Shown here piece by piece: positions 17,580-26,994 of a stretch of DNA of 64,000 bases. The notes under the pieces were generated by a model that saw nothing but the letters and a program-made list of their open reading frames with translations, was not told the origin of the DNA and did not search any database. The stretch is from Palsa-504 sp963756575 (GTDB lineage: Bacteria > Actinomycetota > Actinomycetes > Streptosporangiales > Streptosporangiaceae): contig CAVWOM010000015.1 in the NCBI GenBank assembly GCA_963756575.1, forward strand, positions 227,364 through 291,363. Reading direction: 5' to 3'. The translations under genes and the position numbers were made by a program. Position 1 is the stretch's first letter; each line of letters begins with the position of its first letter.

Positions 17580-17786
17580 GCGTCGAAGGCAGCCGGATGC
17601 GCGCCGCGGAGGGGGCGCGGGGCGGCCGGCCGGGGGTCCGGAGTGTGAGACTCATGGGGCATTTGTGGCCTGATAAAACGTTTAAGATGGCAGAAACGGG
17701 CAGTGTAGCAACCCTCAAACGATTTCGTCCATTCTGGGAAATTCGGTCCTGAATGCCCGTTAAGCTGCCCGGATGTCAGGCGCTCC

Positions 17787-17815
17787 GAAGGCGGCATGCA
17801 TCTTGTGCCGCCTTC
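17787..17815 (+). promoter_or_regulatory. Perfect hairpin in the leader of the LysM/transglycosylase gene
   Basis: A perfect 10-base inverted repeat (GAAGGCGGCA at 17787-17796 and TGCCGCCTTC at 17806-17815) with a 9-base loop lies 34 bases before the TTG start. It lacks a following T-run, so it is more likely a leader structure affecting message stability or ribosome access than a terminator. Confidence 0.5.
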
Positions 17816-17848
17816 TCGGTGAGCGCGAACTGCACGAGAAGGAGCCCT

Positions 17849-18664
17849 TTGGGCAGCCATAGGAAACAATCACGCATCCGGAGGCACCTGCTTCCCGCGG
17901 CCGCCGTACCCGCTCTGGCGGGCATGGCGGCCGCTGTCAGCCTGGCGCCGCAGGCGCTGGCCGACCCCGCGCCGGCCTACGTGGCGGCGCACAGCGCGGT
18001 TACCTCGGTGACCGCGGAGTCCGCCGTGGTCGCGGACGCGAGCCTCTACGCGGGCAAGACGACGGCCGAGCTGCTCGCCACGGTGCAGCAGGCCAGCGGG
18101 CACGCGCAGGGAGCGAAGCCCGCCAGCTACACCGTCCGGTCGGGTGACTCGCTCTCCGCGATCGCCGGGAAGGTGTACCACAAGCAGAACGCGTGGCCGG
18201 TGCTGTACTGGGCCAACCGCGACAAGGTTCACTACGCGAACGTCGTCAGCACCGGCCAGGTGCTGAAGGTCCCGGCGCTGCCCGCCAAGATCCCGGCCGC
18301 GCCCGGGGAGCTCGGCCCGCAGGCCGCCGCGCCCGTCGCGGCGTCGGGACCGGTGCAGGCCACGGCCGCGGTGTCGGGCGGCAGCTACTCGGGCGGCAGC
18401 TACTCGGGCGGCAGCTACTCGGGCGGCTCGGCGGGAGGCTCGTTCGGCTCCTGCGTGATCGCCCGCGAGTCCGGCGGCAACTCCCAGGTGATGAACTCGA
18501 GCGGGCACTACGGCCTGTACCAGTTCAGCGAGTCGACCTGGGTGGCCTACGGCGGCTCGGCCGGCAGCTTCGGCAACGCCAGCGTGGCCGAGCAGAACCA
18601 GGTGTTCTCCAACGCGATCGCGCAGGGCGGCCAGTCCAACTGGGCCCCCTACGACGGCTGCTGA
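17849..18664 (+). CDS. Secreted LysM / transglycosylase (resuscitation-promoting-factor-like) protein
   Basis: A 271-residue secreted protein. A TTG start at 17849 with AAGGAG five bases upstream gives a classic signal peptide (RRHLLPAAAVPALAGMAAAV ending at APQALADPA). A LysM domain follows (YTVRSGDSLSAIAGKVYHK, VVSTGQVLKVP), then a spacer with a GGSYS repeat. A C-terminal transglycosylase-like domain has the catalytic-Glu segment CVIARESGGNSQVMNSSGHY and YGLYQFSESTWVAYGG. These proteins cut peptidoglycan during growth and spore or dormancy exit. The open frame extends upstream to 17753 but without a ribosome site. Confidence 0.88.
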   Translation: MGSHRKQSRIRRHLLPAAAVPALAGMAAAVSLAPQALADPAPAYVAAHSAVTSVTAESAVVADASLYAGKTTAELLATVQQASGHAQGAKPASYTVRSGDSLSAIAGKVYHKQNAWPVLYWANRDKVHYANVVSTGQVLKVPALPAKIPAAPGELGPQAAAPVAASGPVQATAAVSGGSYSGGSYSGGSYSGGSAGGSFGSCVIARESGGNSQVMNSSGHYGLYQFSESTWVAYGGSAGSFGNASVAEQNQVFSNAIAQGGQSNWAPYDGC

Positions 18665-18726
18665 TCACCTGAATCCCGCTGACGGGGTCCCGCGGTGCCG
18701 CCAACCCGGCACCGCGGGACCCGCGG

Positions 18727-19314
18727 TCAGAGCTCCGGTTCCTCCGGCCACAGGCGCTCGGCGCGAGCGGCGCCCTCGTGGATGGCCGCGCCGTCGAACT
18801 CGACCCGGGTCTCGGCCACGCCGTACCTGGGCCAGGCCACCACGAAGGTCACCGGCCCGTCCGGCGGCAGCGGGTGCACCCAGAAGTCGCCGTCCCAGCG
18901 GTGGTCGTCGCCGCCGCTTCCGTCCGGTACCAAGATCAGCTTGTCATCGGCAACGTCATCGTCGGGCCACGGGCGGCCGGTGGTGGCGGCGCGGCGCCCG
19001 TCGGCGTACAGGATGCCCAGCCGCAGGTGCTCGCCCTCGTCCTGCTGGCCGAGCCACCGCCGGCGCTGCTCGAAGGGATCGGCTCGCAGCCGGGACTCGG
19101 CCGCCTTGCGCGTCCGCACGTGCAGCGTGAACTCGAAGCCGTTCGGGTAGGCCCGGACGCTGCCCAGCGCCACGGCCGCCTGATGGGTCCGGGCGATCAC
19201 CTTCTCCCCCGGCACGGCTCCGGGGACGATCTCGTCGGGGCGCATCCAGGCCGGCGTCTCCGGCGGGACCCACTCGGGCGGTGGCGGCGGCGGGATCGAT
19301 TCGAAGAAGCTCAT
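18727..19314 (-). CDS. Hypothetical protein with Pro-rich N-terminus
   Basis: A 195-residue protein of a type often seen in actinomycetes but without an assigned function that I know. It starts MSFFESIPPPPPPEWVPPET, has a conserved-looking middle (VRAYPNGFEFTLHVRTR) and an acidic C-terminus ending WPEEPEL. No membrane segment. It lies downstream of and in the same direction as the MarR gene, 33 bases after its stop, so they may be co-transcribed. Confidence 0.7.
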   Translation of the reverse strand: MSFFESIPPPPPPEWVPPETPAWMRPDEIVPGAVPGEKVIARTHQAAVALGSVRAYPNGFEFTLHVRTRKAAESRLRADPFEQRRRWLGQQDEGEHLRLGILYADGRRAATTGRPWPDDDVADDKLILVPDGSGGDDHRWDGDFWVHPLPPDGPVTFVVAWPRYGVAETRVEFDGAAIHEGAARAERLWPEEPEL

Positions 19315-19347
19315 GCCGCGATGCTAGAAGAAGCCCGCGCCGCGATG

Positions 19348-19767
19348 CTAGCCGTGCTGCCGGGCGTCGTGCTTGCTCACGAGCTCGTCGAGGACGGCGG
19401 CGAGCTCGTGCAGCCGCTCCAGGTGCGCCCGGGTCAGCTTGTGCACGATGCGGTCGCCCACGCTGGTCAGCCGGACCCGGACCACGCGGCCGTCGTCGGA
19501 GTCCGGCGTCCGCTCCACCAGGCCGCCGGCCTCGGCCCGGTCCACCAGCTCGACCGTGCTGTGCGGGCGCAGCAGCAGGTAGCCGGCCAGGTCGCCCACG
19601 GTGGGGGGCCGGCTGTCGCGGTGTCCCTTGATCGCCACCAGCAGCTGGTGCTGGACGTGGGTCAGGCCCTCGGCCTGAGCCTGGTCCTCGCTCCAGCGGT
19701 GGAAACGGCGCAAGGTAACCCGGAACTCCAGCAGCCGCTCGAAGTCCTGTCGGGTGAGCCGTGGCAT
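19348..19767 (-). CDS. MarR-family transcriptional regulator
   Basis: A 139-residue winged-helix regulator. The core runs from HVQHQLLVAIKGHRD through VGDLAGYLLLRPHSTVELVD (recognition helix) to the wing DSDDGRVVRVRLTSVGDRI, and the C-terminal helix would form the dimer interface. Start chosen at the ATG at 19767 with GGAAGG upstream; a GTG two codons earlier is possible. Neighbours on the same strand are the VOC, DUF899 and hypothetical genes. The ligand cannot be inferred. Confidence 0.88.
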   Translation of the reverse strand: MPRLTRQDFERLLEFRVTLRRFHRWSEDQAQAEGLTHVQHQLLVAIKGHRDSRPPTVGDLAGYLLLRPHSTVELVDRAEAGGLVERTPDSDDGRVVRVRLTSVGDRIVHKLTRAHLERLHELAAVLDELVSKHDARQHG

Positions 19768-19822
19768 CGTCACCTTCCGGGTAGGGCACGCACCGGTGCG
19801 AAAATGCGGGGACCAGGCCCGT

Positions 19823-20083
19823 TCAGCCGGCCGCGGCCACGGGGGCAGTGAGCTCCAGCTGGATGCCGTCCGGGTCCTCGAACGAGAGCACGTCGATACC
19901 GAACGAGGGTAGCCGGGTGATCTTTCCGTGCGTGACGCCGCGCTCGTCGAACAGCCCGATCGCCTGCTCCAGGTCCGCCCGGCCGGGCACGCCGAAGCTC
20001 AGGAGATGAGTGTAGAACTCGCGGCTGCGCCGCACGTCCGTCACCGTGAGCCGCAGATGGTGGATGTCGCCGCACGGGATCAT
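19823..20083 (-). pseudogene. VOC/glyoxalase-family protein with internal deletion
   Basis: An 86-residue frame. The first 30 residues (IHHLRLTVTDVRRSREFY) and the last 45 (LFDERGVTHGKITR, VLSFEDPDGIQLEL) match the two ends of a single-module vicinal-oxygen-chelate protein, which is normally about 120-130 residues. The roughly 40 residues that should join LLSFGVPG to RADLEQAIG are missing in frame, including the strand pair that usually completes the barrel. Metal ligands at the first His and last Glu remain. Either a degenerate gene or an assembly collapse. Confidence 0.7.
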
Positions 20084-20098
20084 GGCTGCCTCCTGGGC

Positions 20099-20722
20099 TT
20101 AGCCGTAAGTGGGGTGCTGAGGCCAGCCGGACGGGGAGTCCTCCCAGTCCTCCTGGCGCCCGTACACGCTCAGGTCCAGCATGTTATTGGAGAACAGCAG
20201 CCGGTCCACGCCCCGGGCGGTGGTCGAGTAGGTCCGGTAGACGTCCTCGCCGTCGCGCAGGAACAGGCTGAGCACGAACCCGCCGCCGGCGCCGCAGTCG
20301 TCCGCGAACGACGTGCCGCGCGAGGAGACGAACGGCAGCGTCCAGCCCATCAGCGCCTTGTACGCCTCGATCTGCTCCAGCGGCATGTCCGACACGGTCA
20401 CCCAGCTGATCCCGTGCGCGGCCAGCGTGTCCAGGTCGGTGACGTTCCTGGTGAAGTGGGTGCAGCCCGGGCAGTAGGCGCCGGGCCCGTTGTCCATGAA
20501 CTGGTAGGCGGCCAGCTGAGGCCGGCCGTCGAACAGCTCGACCAGGGACTTTTTACCAAACGGGGTGGCGAACTCGTAATCGGTCCTGAACTTCACCATC
20601 GGGAGGCGCCGGCGCCGCGCGGCGATCGCGTCCAGGGCCCGGGTGGCTTCCTTCTCGGCCTTCAGCAGCTCGTCGCGGGCCTGCTGCCAGTCCGCCGCGG
20701 AAACGACTTTCGGTTGCTCCAT
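20099..20722 (-). CDS. DUF899 thioredoxin-like protein
   Basis: A 207-residue protein of the DUF899 family, a thioredoxin-fold group. Visible hallmarks are FRTDYEFATPFGKKSLVELF, the redox-like CPGC in YCPGCTHFTRNV, WVTVSDMPLEQIEAYKALMG, and YSTTARGVDRLLFSNNMLDL. Cytoplasmic, with no membrane segment. It lies 15 bases from the VOC frame and may be co-transcribed with it. Biochemical role is not established for the family. Confidence 0.88.
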   Translation of the reverse strand: MEQPKVVSAADWQQARDELLKAEKEATRALDAIAARRRRLPMVKFRTDYEFATPFGKKSLVELFDGRPQLAAYQFMDNGPGAYCPGCTHFTRNVTDLDTLAAHGISWVTVSDMPLEQIEAYKALMGWTLPFVSSRGTSFADDCGAGGGFVLSLFLRDGEDVYRTYSTTARGVDRLLFSNNMLDLSVYGRQEDWEDSPSGWPQHPTYG

Positions 20723-20731
20723 GAACCGAGA

Positions 20732-21544
20732 CTATGCTGCGTGCGCGGCTAGGAGATCGTCGGCCAGGCGAGGCCAGGCCTGCTTGGCCCACTCGTCGAA
20801 GTCGTGGTCGGCCAGCCCGGCGCAGACGAGCCCGGCCTCCGGGTCCACCCACAGGAAGCTGCCGGAGCGGCCGAAATGACCGAACGTCCGGGGCGAATTG
20901 CGCGACCCGGTCCAGTGCGGCGCCTTGCTGTCCCTGATCTCGAAGCCCAGGCCCCAGTCGCAGTTGGCCTGGCGGCCGAAGCCGGGCAGCACGCCGGCCA
21001 GGCCGGGGAAGGCGACCTGGGTGGCCTGCGCCAGCAGGTCCTCGTTCACCAGGGACGGGGTGGCCAGCTCGACGGCCAGGTTCATCAGGTCGGTCAGCGG
21101 CCCGGCGGCGCCCCAGGCCGGGGACCCGTCGAGGGTCGTGCCGGCCATCCCCAGCGGCAGCAGGATCTCGTCGGCCAGCAGCCGCTCGAAGGGCTGGCCG
21201 GAGCGGGCGGCGACCATTTCGGCGACGATCTCGATGCCGCGGTTGGAGTAGATGCGGCGCTGCCCGGGCCTGGCCTGGATCGCGTCGCCGTCGAAGGCGA
21301 GCCCGGACGCGTGCGCCAGCAGGTGCCGGATCGTGGCTCCCGGCGGCCCGGCCGGCTCGTCCAGGTCGAGCAGGCCGCGCTGCACCGCGTCGAGCGCGGC
21401 CAGCGCGGTGAGCAGCTTGGTGACCGAGGCCCAGCGGAACGGCTGGCCGACCGGGCCGGTGGTCTCCATCAGGCCCGCGGCCGACGCGACGCCGACCGCG
21501 GCGGTAACCGGCCATGATGCGACCTGATCGAGTGGATTTGCCAC
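20732..21544 (-). CDS. Beta-lactamase-fold serine hydrolase
   Basis: A 270-residue serine hydrolase of the class C beta-lactamase / esterase superfamily. The SxxK nucleophile is in FRWASVTKLLTALAALDAV (Ser40, Lys43), the YxN motif in RRIYSNRGIEIVAE, and the late HxG-type motif in FGHFGRSGSFLW. No signal peptide, so it is probably a cytoplasmic esterase or D-aminopeptidase-like enzyme rather than a secreted beta-lactamase. It is divergent from aceE, whose start is 51 bases away. Confidence 0.85.
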   Translation of the reverse strand: MANPLDQVASWPVTAAVGVASAAGLMETTGPVGQPFRWASVTKLLTALAALDAVQRGLLDLDEPAGPPGATIRHLLAHASGLAFDGDAIQARPGQRRIYSNRGIEIVAEMVAARSGQPFERLLADEILLPLGMAGTTLDGSPAWGAAGPLTDLMNLAVELATPSLVNEDLLAQATQVAFPGLAGVLPGFGRQANCDWGLGFEIRDSKAPHWTGSRNSPRTFGHFGRSGSFLWVDPEAGLVCAGLADHDFDEWAKQAWPRLADDLLAAHAA

Positions 21545-21594
21545 CGCCTCAGGGTAAATGCTTGAAGGACCGCTTAAAGGGGCAGGGGGCGCTC

Positions 21595-24264
21595 ATGCTG
21601 GAAGACCTAGACCCGGCCGAGACCCGCGAGTGGATCGAGGCACTCGATTCCGTGCTGGCCTATGAGGGGGCGGACCGCGCCTTCTACCTGCTCGACGAGG
21701 TGGTGACCGAGGCCCGCCGCAAGGGCGCGCCGGTCCCGTACAGCGCCACGACGCCGTACCTGAACACGATCCCGCCGCAGTCCGAGGACCGGCCGAGCCC
21801 GCGCGAGCTGACCCTGGACCACCGGATCCGGTCGCTGATCCGGTGGAACGCGCTGGCCATGGTGCTGCGCGCCAACGCGGAGTCCTCCGAGCTCGGCGGG
21901 CACATCGCCAGCTTCCAGTCCGCCGCCACCTTGTACGACGTGGGCTTCCAGCACTTCTTCCACGGCGCCGCCGACGCGCACGGCGGCGACCTGCTGTTCA
22001 TCCAGGGGCACTCATCGCCGGGCATCTACGCCCGGTCGTTCGTGGAAGGCCGGCTGACCGAGGAGCAGCTGACGCGGTTCCGCCAGGAGACGGGCGCCGG
22101 AAGTGGGCAGAGCGGCCTTTCCTCCTACCCGCACCCGTGGCTGATGCCGGACTACTGGCAGATGCCGACGGTGTCCATGGGGCTGGGCCCGATCATGGCG
22201 ATCTACCAGGCGCGCTTCCTGAAGTACCTGGCCTGCCGCGGCCTGGCCGACACCGCCAACCGCAAGGTCTGGGCCTTCCTCGGCGACGGGGAGACCGACG
22301 AGCCGGAGTCGCTGGGCGCCATCACGATGGCCAGCCGGGAGAAGCTCGACAACCTCATCTTCGTGATCAACTGCAACCTGCAGCGGCTCGACGGCCCGGT
22401 GCGCGGGAACGGCAAGATCATCCAGGAGCTGGAGGGCATCTTCCGCGGCGCGGGCTGGAACGTGATCAAGACCATCTGGGGCAGCGCCTGGGATCCGCTG
22501 ATCGCGCGGGACTCGACCGGGCTGCTGCTCAAGCGGATGGAAGAAGCCGTCGACGGCGAGTACCAGGACTTCAAGTCCAAGGACGGGGCGTACGTCCGGG
22601 AGAAGTTCTTCGGCAAGTACCCCGAGCTGCTCGAGATGGTGGCCGGGATGACCGACGACGAGATCTGGGCGCTGAACCGCGGCGGCCACGACCCGGTCAA
22701 GGTCTTCGCCGCCTATTCGGCCGCGGTGCGGCACACCGGCCAGCCCACCGTCATCCTGGCCAAGACGATCAAGGGCTACGGGATGGGGGAATCGGGCGAG
22801 GGCCAGAACATCACCCACCAGCAGAAGCACATGGCCGACGCGGCGCTGGCGAAGTTCCGGGACCGGTTCAGCCTGCCGCTGACCGACGAGCAGCTGGCCA
22901 CGATGCCGTTCCTGCGCTTCGACTCCGGCAGCGAGGAGCTGGCCTACCTGCGGGAGCGGCGCACCGCCCTGGGCGGGTACCTGCCGTCGCGGCGGCAGCG
23001 GTCCACCGAGACCCTGGCGGTGCCCGAGCTGTCCGCGTTCGGCGGCCAGCTGGGCGGGTCGCCGGGACGCCAGATCTCCACCACGATGGCGTTCGTCCGG
23101 ATCCTGAACACGCTGCTGCGGGATAAGGCCATCGGGCCGCGGATCGTGCCGATCGTGCCGGACGAGTCCCGCACGTTCGGGATGGAGGGGATGTTCCGGC
23201 AGTTCGGCATCTTCAGCCAGGCCGGGCAGCTGTACCAGCCGGAAGACGCCAACCAGCTGATGTACTACCGGGAGGCGCCGGACGGCCAGATGCTGCAGGA
23301 GGGCATCAACGAGGCCGGGGGGATGGCGTCCTGGATCGCCGCGGCCACCGCGTACAGCACCAGCGACATCGCGATGATGCCGTTCTACATCTTCTACTCG
23401 ATGTTCGGCTTCCAGCGGGTCATGGACCTGATCTGGGCGGCCGGGGACTCGCGGGCGCGCGGTTTCCTGCTCGGCGGGACGGCCGGGCGGACCACGCTCA
23501 ACGGCGAGGGCCTGCAGCACGAGGACGGGCACAGCCACCTGCTCGCCTCGGTCGTGCCGAACTGCGTGTCCTACGACCCCACGTACTCCTACGAGGTCGC
23601 GGTCATCGTCCACGACGGGCTGCGGCGGATGCTGGCCGAGCAGGAGGACGTGTTCTTCTACCTCACGCTGATGAACGAGAACTACGAGCACCCGCCGCTG
23701 CCCGAGGGCGCCGAGGCGGGGATCCTGCGGGGCATGTACCTGCTGCGTGCTGCTGACGGCGATGGGCCGCGGGTGCAGCTGCTGGGCAGCGGGACGATCT
23801 TGCGCGAGGTGCTGGCCGGGGCGGATCTGCTGGCGCAGGACTACGGGATCTCGTCCGACGTGTGGAGCGCGACCAGCTTCACCGAGCTGCGCCGGGACGG
23901 CCTCGCCGCCGAACGGCACAACCTGCTGCACCCGGGCGCGGAGCCGCGCCGCGGCTACGTCGAGGAGTGCCTGGCCGGCCGGCCCGCCGGACCGGTCATC
24001 GCGGCGACCGACTACGTCCGCTCGTACGCCGACCAGATCCGCGCCTTCGTGCCCGGCCCGTACCGGGTGCTGGGGACCGACGGCTACGGGCGCTCGGACT
24101 ACCGCCGCAACCTGCGCCGGTTCTTCGAGGTCGACCGGCACTACGTCGCCCTGGCCGCGCTGACGGCGCTGGCCGGGCAGGGGGCGGTACCCGCGGACCG
24201 GGTGGCCGACGCGATCGCCCGGTACGGCATCGACCCCGACGTACCCGATCCGTCGCAAGCCTGA
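21595..24264 (+). CDS. aceE: Pyruvate dehydrogenase E1 component, homodimeric type
   Basis: An 889-residue homodimeric-type E1. The thiamine diphosphate site is clear: FLGDGETDEPESLGAITMAS near residue 230 through NCNLQRLDGPVRGNGKI near 258. Further hallmarks are HPWLMPDYWQMPTVSMGLGP and a Glu-containing activator region (EGINEAGGMASWIAAATAYS). Length matches the family. The ATG at 21595 is preceded by GGCAGGGGG. It decarboxylates pyruvate and passes the acetyl group to the E2 lipoyl arm, and heads an operon with E2 (12-base gap) and E3. Confidence 0.96.
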   Translation: MLEDLDPAETREWIEALDSVLAYEGADRAFYLLDEVVTEARRKGAPVPYSATTPYLNTIPPQSEDRPSPRELTLDHRIRSLIRWNALAMVLRANAESSELGGHIASFQSAATLYDVGFQHFFHGAADAHGGDLLFIQGHSSPGIYARSFVEGRLTEEQLTRFRQETGAGSGQSGLSSYPHPWLMPDYWQMPTVSMGLGPIMAIYQARFLKYLACRGLADTANRKVWAFLGDGETDEPESLGAITMASREKLDNLIFVINCNLQRLDGPVRGNGKIIQELEGIFRGAGWNVIKTIWGSAWDPLIARDSTGLLLKRMEEAVDGEYQDFKSKDGAYVREKFFGKYPELLEMVAGMTDDEIWALNRGGHDPVKVFAAYSAAVRHTGQPTVILAKTIKGYGMGESGEGQNITHQQKHMADAALAKFRDRFSLPLTDEQLATMPFLRFDSGSEELAYLRERRTALGGYLPSRRQRSTETLAVPELSAFGGQLGGSPGRQISTTMAFVRILNTLLRDKAIGPRIVPIVPDESRTFGMEGMFRQFGIFSQAGQLYQPEDANQLMYYREAPDGQMLQEGINEAGGMASWIAAATAYSTSDIAMMPFYIFYSMFGFQRVMDLIWAAGDSRARGFLLGGTAGRTTLNGEGLQHEDGHSHLLASVVPNCVSYDPTYSYEVAVIVHDGLRRMLAEQEDVFFYLTLMNENYEHPPLPEGAEAGILRGMYLLRAADGDGPRVQLLGSGTILREVLAGADLLAQDYGISSDVWSATSFTELRRDGLAAERHNLLHPGAEPRRGYVEECLAGRPAGPVIAATDYVRSYADQIRAFVPGPYRVLGTDGYGRSDYRRNLRRFFEVDRHYVALAALTALAGQGAVPADRVADAIARYGIDPDVPDPSQA

Positions 24265-24275
24265 GGAGAGCAGCC

Positions 24276-25553
24276 ATGACTGAGGTCAGCGTGCCCGATC
24301 TGGGCGACTTCGGCGACGTGCCCGTCATCGAGATCCACGTCGCGCCGGGCGACGTGGTGCACAACGAGGACCCGCTGGTCACCCTGGAGTCGGACAAGGC
24401 CACCATGGACATCCCCTCCCCCGGCGCGGGCACCGTCCGCGAGCTGCGGGTCAAGGTGGGCGACCTGGTCAGCCGCGGCTCGGCCCTGCTGGTGCTCGAT
24501 ACCGAGGGGGCCGCGGTCGAGCCGCCGCCGCTGACCGACCAGCAGGAACCGCCCGCGCTGGAGGCCGCCGACCCGGTGGCCGAGATCCGCGAGCCGGCCG
24601 AGCGATCCGTCGCGGAAGAGGCCGCTCCCGTGGCGGACGGGTTCGAAGGAGCGCACGCGAGTCCGGGGGTGCGGCGGCTGGCGCGGGAGCTGGGGCTGGA
24701 CCTGGGCGGGCTGAGCGGGACCGGGGCGAAGGGCCGGATCACCAAGGAAGACGTGATCGGCGCCGTGCGCGGGTCAGGGAACGGGGCCGCGGTTCCGGCG
24801 GCCACGGCGGCGAGCGCGGGTATCCCGGAGGTGCCGCCGCAGGATTTCTCGAAGTTCGGGCCGGTGGAGGTCAAGCCGCTGACCCGCATCCAGCGGCTGT
24901 CCGGGCCGGCGCTGCACCGGTCCTGGCTCAACGTGCCGCACGTCACCCACGACGACGAGGCCGACATCACCGACCTGGACGCCTACCGGCGGGAGCTGGA
25001 CACGGCGGCCAAGGCGGAAGGCTACCGGGTGACGCTGCTGGCCTTCCTGATGAAGGCGAGCGTTTCGGCGCTGCGGGAGTTTCCGAAGTTCAACAGCTCG
25101 CTCACGCCGGAGAAGGACGCGCTGGTCTACAAGGGCTACTACCACCTCGGCGTGGCCGTGGACACGCCCGAGGGCCTGGTCGTGCCGGTGATCCGCGACG
25201 TGGACCGCAAGGGCATCCGGGAGCTGAGCCGCGAGCTCGGCGCGGTCTCGGCCCGCGCCCGCGAGGGCAAGCTCGCGCCGGCCGACCTGCAGGGCGCCAG
25301 CTTCACCATCTCCAGCCTGGGCGGCATCGGCGGGACGCACTTCTCTCCCATCGTCAACGCCCCCGAGGTGGCGATCCTCGGCGTGGTCCGGTCCAAGCTG
25401 GCCCCGGTCTGGAACGGCGAGGCGTTCGTGCCGCGGCTGATGCTGCCGCTCTCGCTGTCCTACGACCACCGGGTCATCGACGGCGCGCTGGCCGCGCGGT
25501 TCGCCCGGTACCTGTGCTCGCTGCTCGAGGACGTTCGTCGCCTCGTGCTCTGA
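24276..25553 (+). CDS. aceF: Dihydrolipoamide acetyltransferase (E2) with one lipoyl domain
   Basis: A 425-residue E2. The lipoyl domain is residues 1-75, with the lipoylated Lys in ESDKATMDIPSPGAG. A peripheral-subunit-binding domain (VRRLARELGLDLGGLSGTGA, KGRITKEDV) spans about 127-160, and the catalytic domain ends with LSLSYDHRVIDGALAARF, where His and Asp are the active residues. Only one lipoyl domain is present, which is short for this family. It is coupled tightly to aceE and to the E3 gene. Acetyl-CoA is the product. Confidence 0.95.
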   Translation: MTEVSVPDLGDFGDVPVIEIHVAPGDVVHNEDPLVTLESDKATMDIPSPGAGTVRELRVKVGDLVSRGSALLVLDTEGAAVEPPPLTDQQEPPALEAADPVAEIREPAERSVAEEAAPVADGFEGAHASPGVRRLARELGLDLGGLSGTGAKGRITKEDVIGAVRGSGNGAAVPAATAASAGIPEVPPQDFSKFGPVEVKPLTRIQRLSGPALHRSWLNVPHVTHDDEADITDLDAYRRELDTAAKAEGYRVTLLAFLMKASVSALREFPKFNSSLTPEKDALVYKGYYHLGVAVDTPEGLVVPVIRDVDRKGIRELSRELGAVSARAREGKLAPADLQGASFTISSLGGIGGTHFSPIVNAPEVAILGVVRSKLAPVWNGEAFVPRLMLPLSLSYDHRVIDGALAARFARYLCSLLEDVRRLVL

Positions 25554-25566
25554 CTGGAGGCTGACC

Positions 25567-26994
25567 ATGGCCGATCAGATGGCTGAGGTGCTCGTGCTCG
25601 GGGCCGGGCCGGGCGGCTACACGGCCGCGTTCCGAGCCGCCGACCTGGGTAAGCAGGTGGTGCTTGTGGACCGCGGGGCCGCGCTCGGCGGAGTTTGCCT
25701 CAACGTCGGCTGCATCCCCTCGAAGGCCCTGCTGCACGCGGCCAAGGTCATCGCTGAGGCACGGGAGATGGGCGGGAACGGAATCACGTTCGGTCCGCCG
25801 GAAATTGATCTTGGCCGGCTACGGGCCTGGAAGGATGCCGTGGTCGCCCGGCTCACCGGCGGGCTGGCCGGGCTGGCCAAGCAGCGTCAGGTGACCACGA
25901 TCCGCGGGTACGGGCGGTTCACCGGGCCGCACGAGCTGCGGGTCGAGCTGGACGAGGGCGGCGCCGCCACGGTCGGCTTCGAGCACGCGATCATCGCGGC
26001 GGGCTCGTCGGCGGTGCGGCTGCCGTTCGTCCCGGACGACCCGCGGGTCATCGACTCCACCGGCGCGCTGGAGCTCGGCGAGGTGCCGTCGCGGCTGCTG
26101 GTCATCGGCGGCGGGATCATCGGCCTGGAGATGGCCGCCGTGTACCACGAGCTCGGCGCGAAGGTCACCGTGGTCGAGCTGCTCGACCAGCTCATCCCGG
26201 GCGCCGACCGGGACCTGGTCAGCCCGCTGGCCAAGCGGGTCGGCCGGCTGTACGAGAACATCTACCTTTCTACCCAGGTCACGGCGGTGCGGGCCGGGGC
26301 CGCCGGGCTCGAGGTGTCGTTCGAGGGCGCCAAGGCCCCGGCGACCGGCACGTTCGACCGTATCCTGGTGGCCGTCGGCCGCCGGCCCAACGGAAAGATC
26401 ATCGACGCCGAACGGGCGGGCGTGACCGTGGATCCGGCTGGCTTCATCGGGGTCAGCAAGCAGCTGCGGACCAACGTGCCGCACATCTACGCCATCGGCG
26501 ACGTGGTGGGGGCGCCGATGCTGGCGCACAAGGCGATGCACGAGGCGAGGGTGGCGGCCGAGGTGATCGCGGGCCGCAGCAGCTACTTCGACGCGCGGGC
26601 CATCCCGTCGGTGGCCTACACCGACCCGGAGGTCGCCTGGGCCGGCGTCACCGAGAACGAGGCGCGCGCGGCCGGCGTCCGGTACGGCAAGGGGGTGTTC
26701 CCGTGGGCGGCCAGCGGGCGATCGCTGACCCTGGGACGTTCGGAAGGGATGACGAAGCTGCTGTTCGACGAGGCGAGCGGGCGGGTCATCGGCGGCGGCA
26801 TCGTCGGGCCCTCGGCGGGGGACCTCATCGCGGAGGTGGTGCTGGCCATCGAGATGGGCGCCGACGCGGCCGACATCGGCCTGACCATCCACCCGCACCC
26901 CACCCTGTCCGAGACGGTGGCCATGGCGGCCGAGGCGTTCGAGGGCACGATCACCGACCTCTACCTGCCCCGCCGACCCGCTGGAACGCGCTGA
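25567..26994 (+). CDS. lpdA: Dihydrolipoamide dehydrogenase (E3)
   Basis: A 475-residue FAD disulfide oxidoreductase. The N-terminal FAD site is VLVLGAGPGGYTAAFRAADL, the redox disulfide is GGVCLNVGCIPSKALLHA, the NAD site is LLVIGGGIIGLEMAAVYHE, and the C-terminal catalytic His-Glu is in IHPHPTLSETVAMAAEA. Third gene of the pyruvate dehydrogenase operon (13 bases after E2). The last codons and the stop fall in the first unit of a 22-base tandem repeat that continues downstream. Confidence 0.95.
   Translation: MADQMAEVLVLGAGPGGYTAAFRAADLGKQVVLVDRGAALGGVCLNVGCIPSKALLHAAKVIAEAREMGGNGITFGPPEIDLGRLRAWKDAVVARLTGGLAGLAKQRQVTTIRGYGRFTGPHELRVELDEGGAATVGFEHAIIAAGSSAVRLPFVPDDPRVIDSTGALELGEVPSRLLVIGGGIIGLEMAAVYHELGAKVTVVELLDQLIPGADRDLVSPLAKRVGRLYENIYLSTQVTAVRAGAAGLEVSFEGAKAPATGTFDRILVAVGRRPNGKIIDAERAGVTVDPAGFIGVSKQLRTNVPHIYAIGDVVGAPMLAHKAMHEARVAAEVIAGRSSYFDARAIPSVAYTDPEVAWAGVTENEARAAGVRYGKGVFPWAASGRSLTLGRSEGMTKLLFDEASGRVIGGGIVGPSAGDLIAEVVLAIEMGADAADIGLTIHPHPTLSETVAMAAEAFEGTITDLYLPRRPAGTR

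Noticed and set aside
17580..17848. Cyclic di-AMP (ydaO-type) riboswitch before the LysM/transglycosylase gene
   Set aside because: Such genes often carry one, but the conserved G-rich core is not visible here; only a simple hairpin is present.
22012..24258. 748-residue frame antisense to aceE
   Set aside because: Shadow of a well-conserved enzyme gene; no family motifs.
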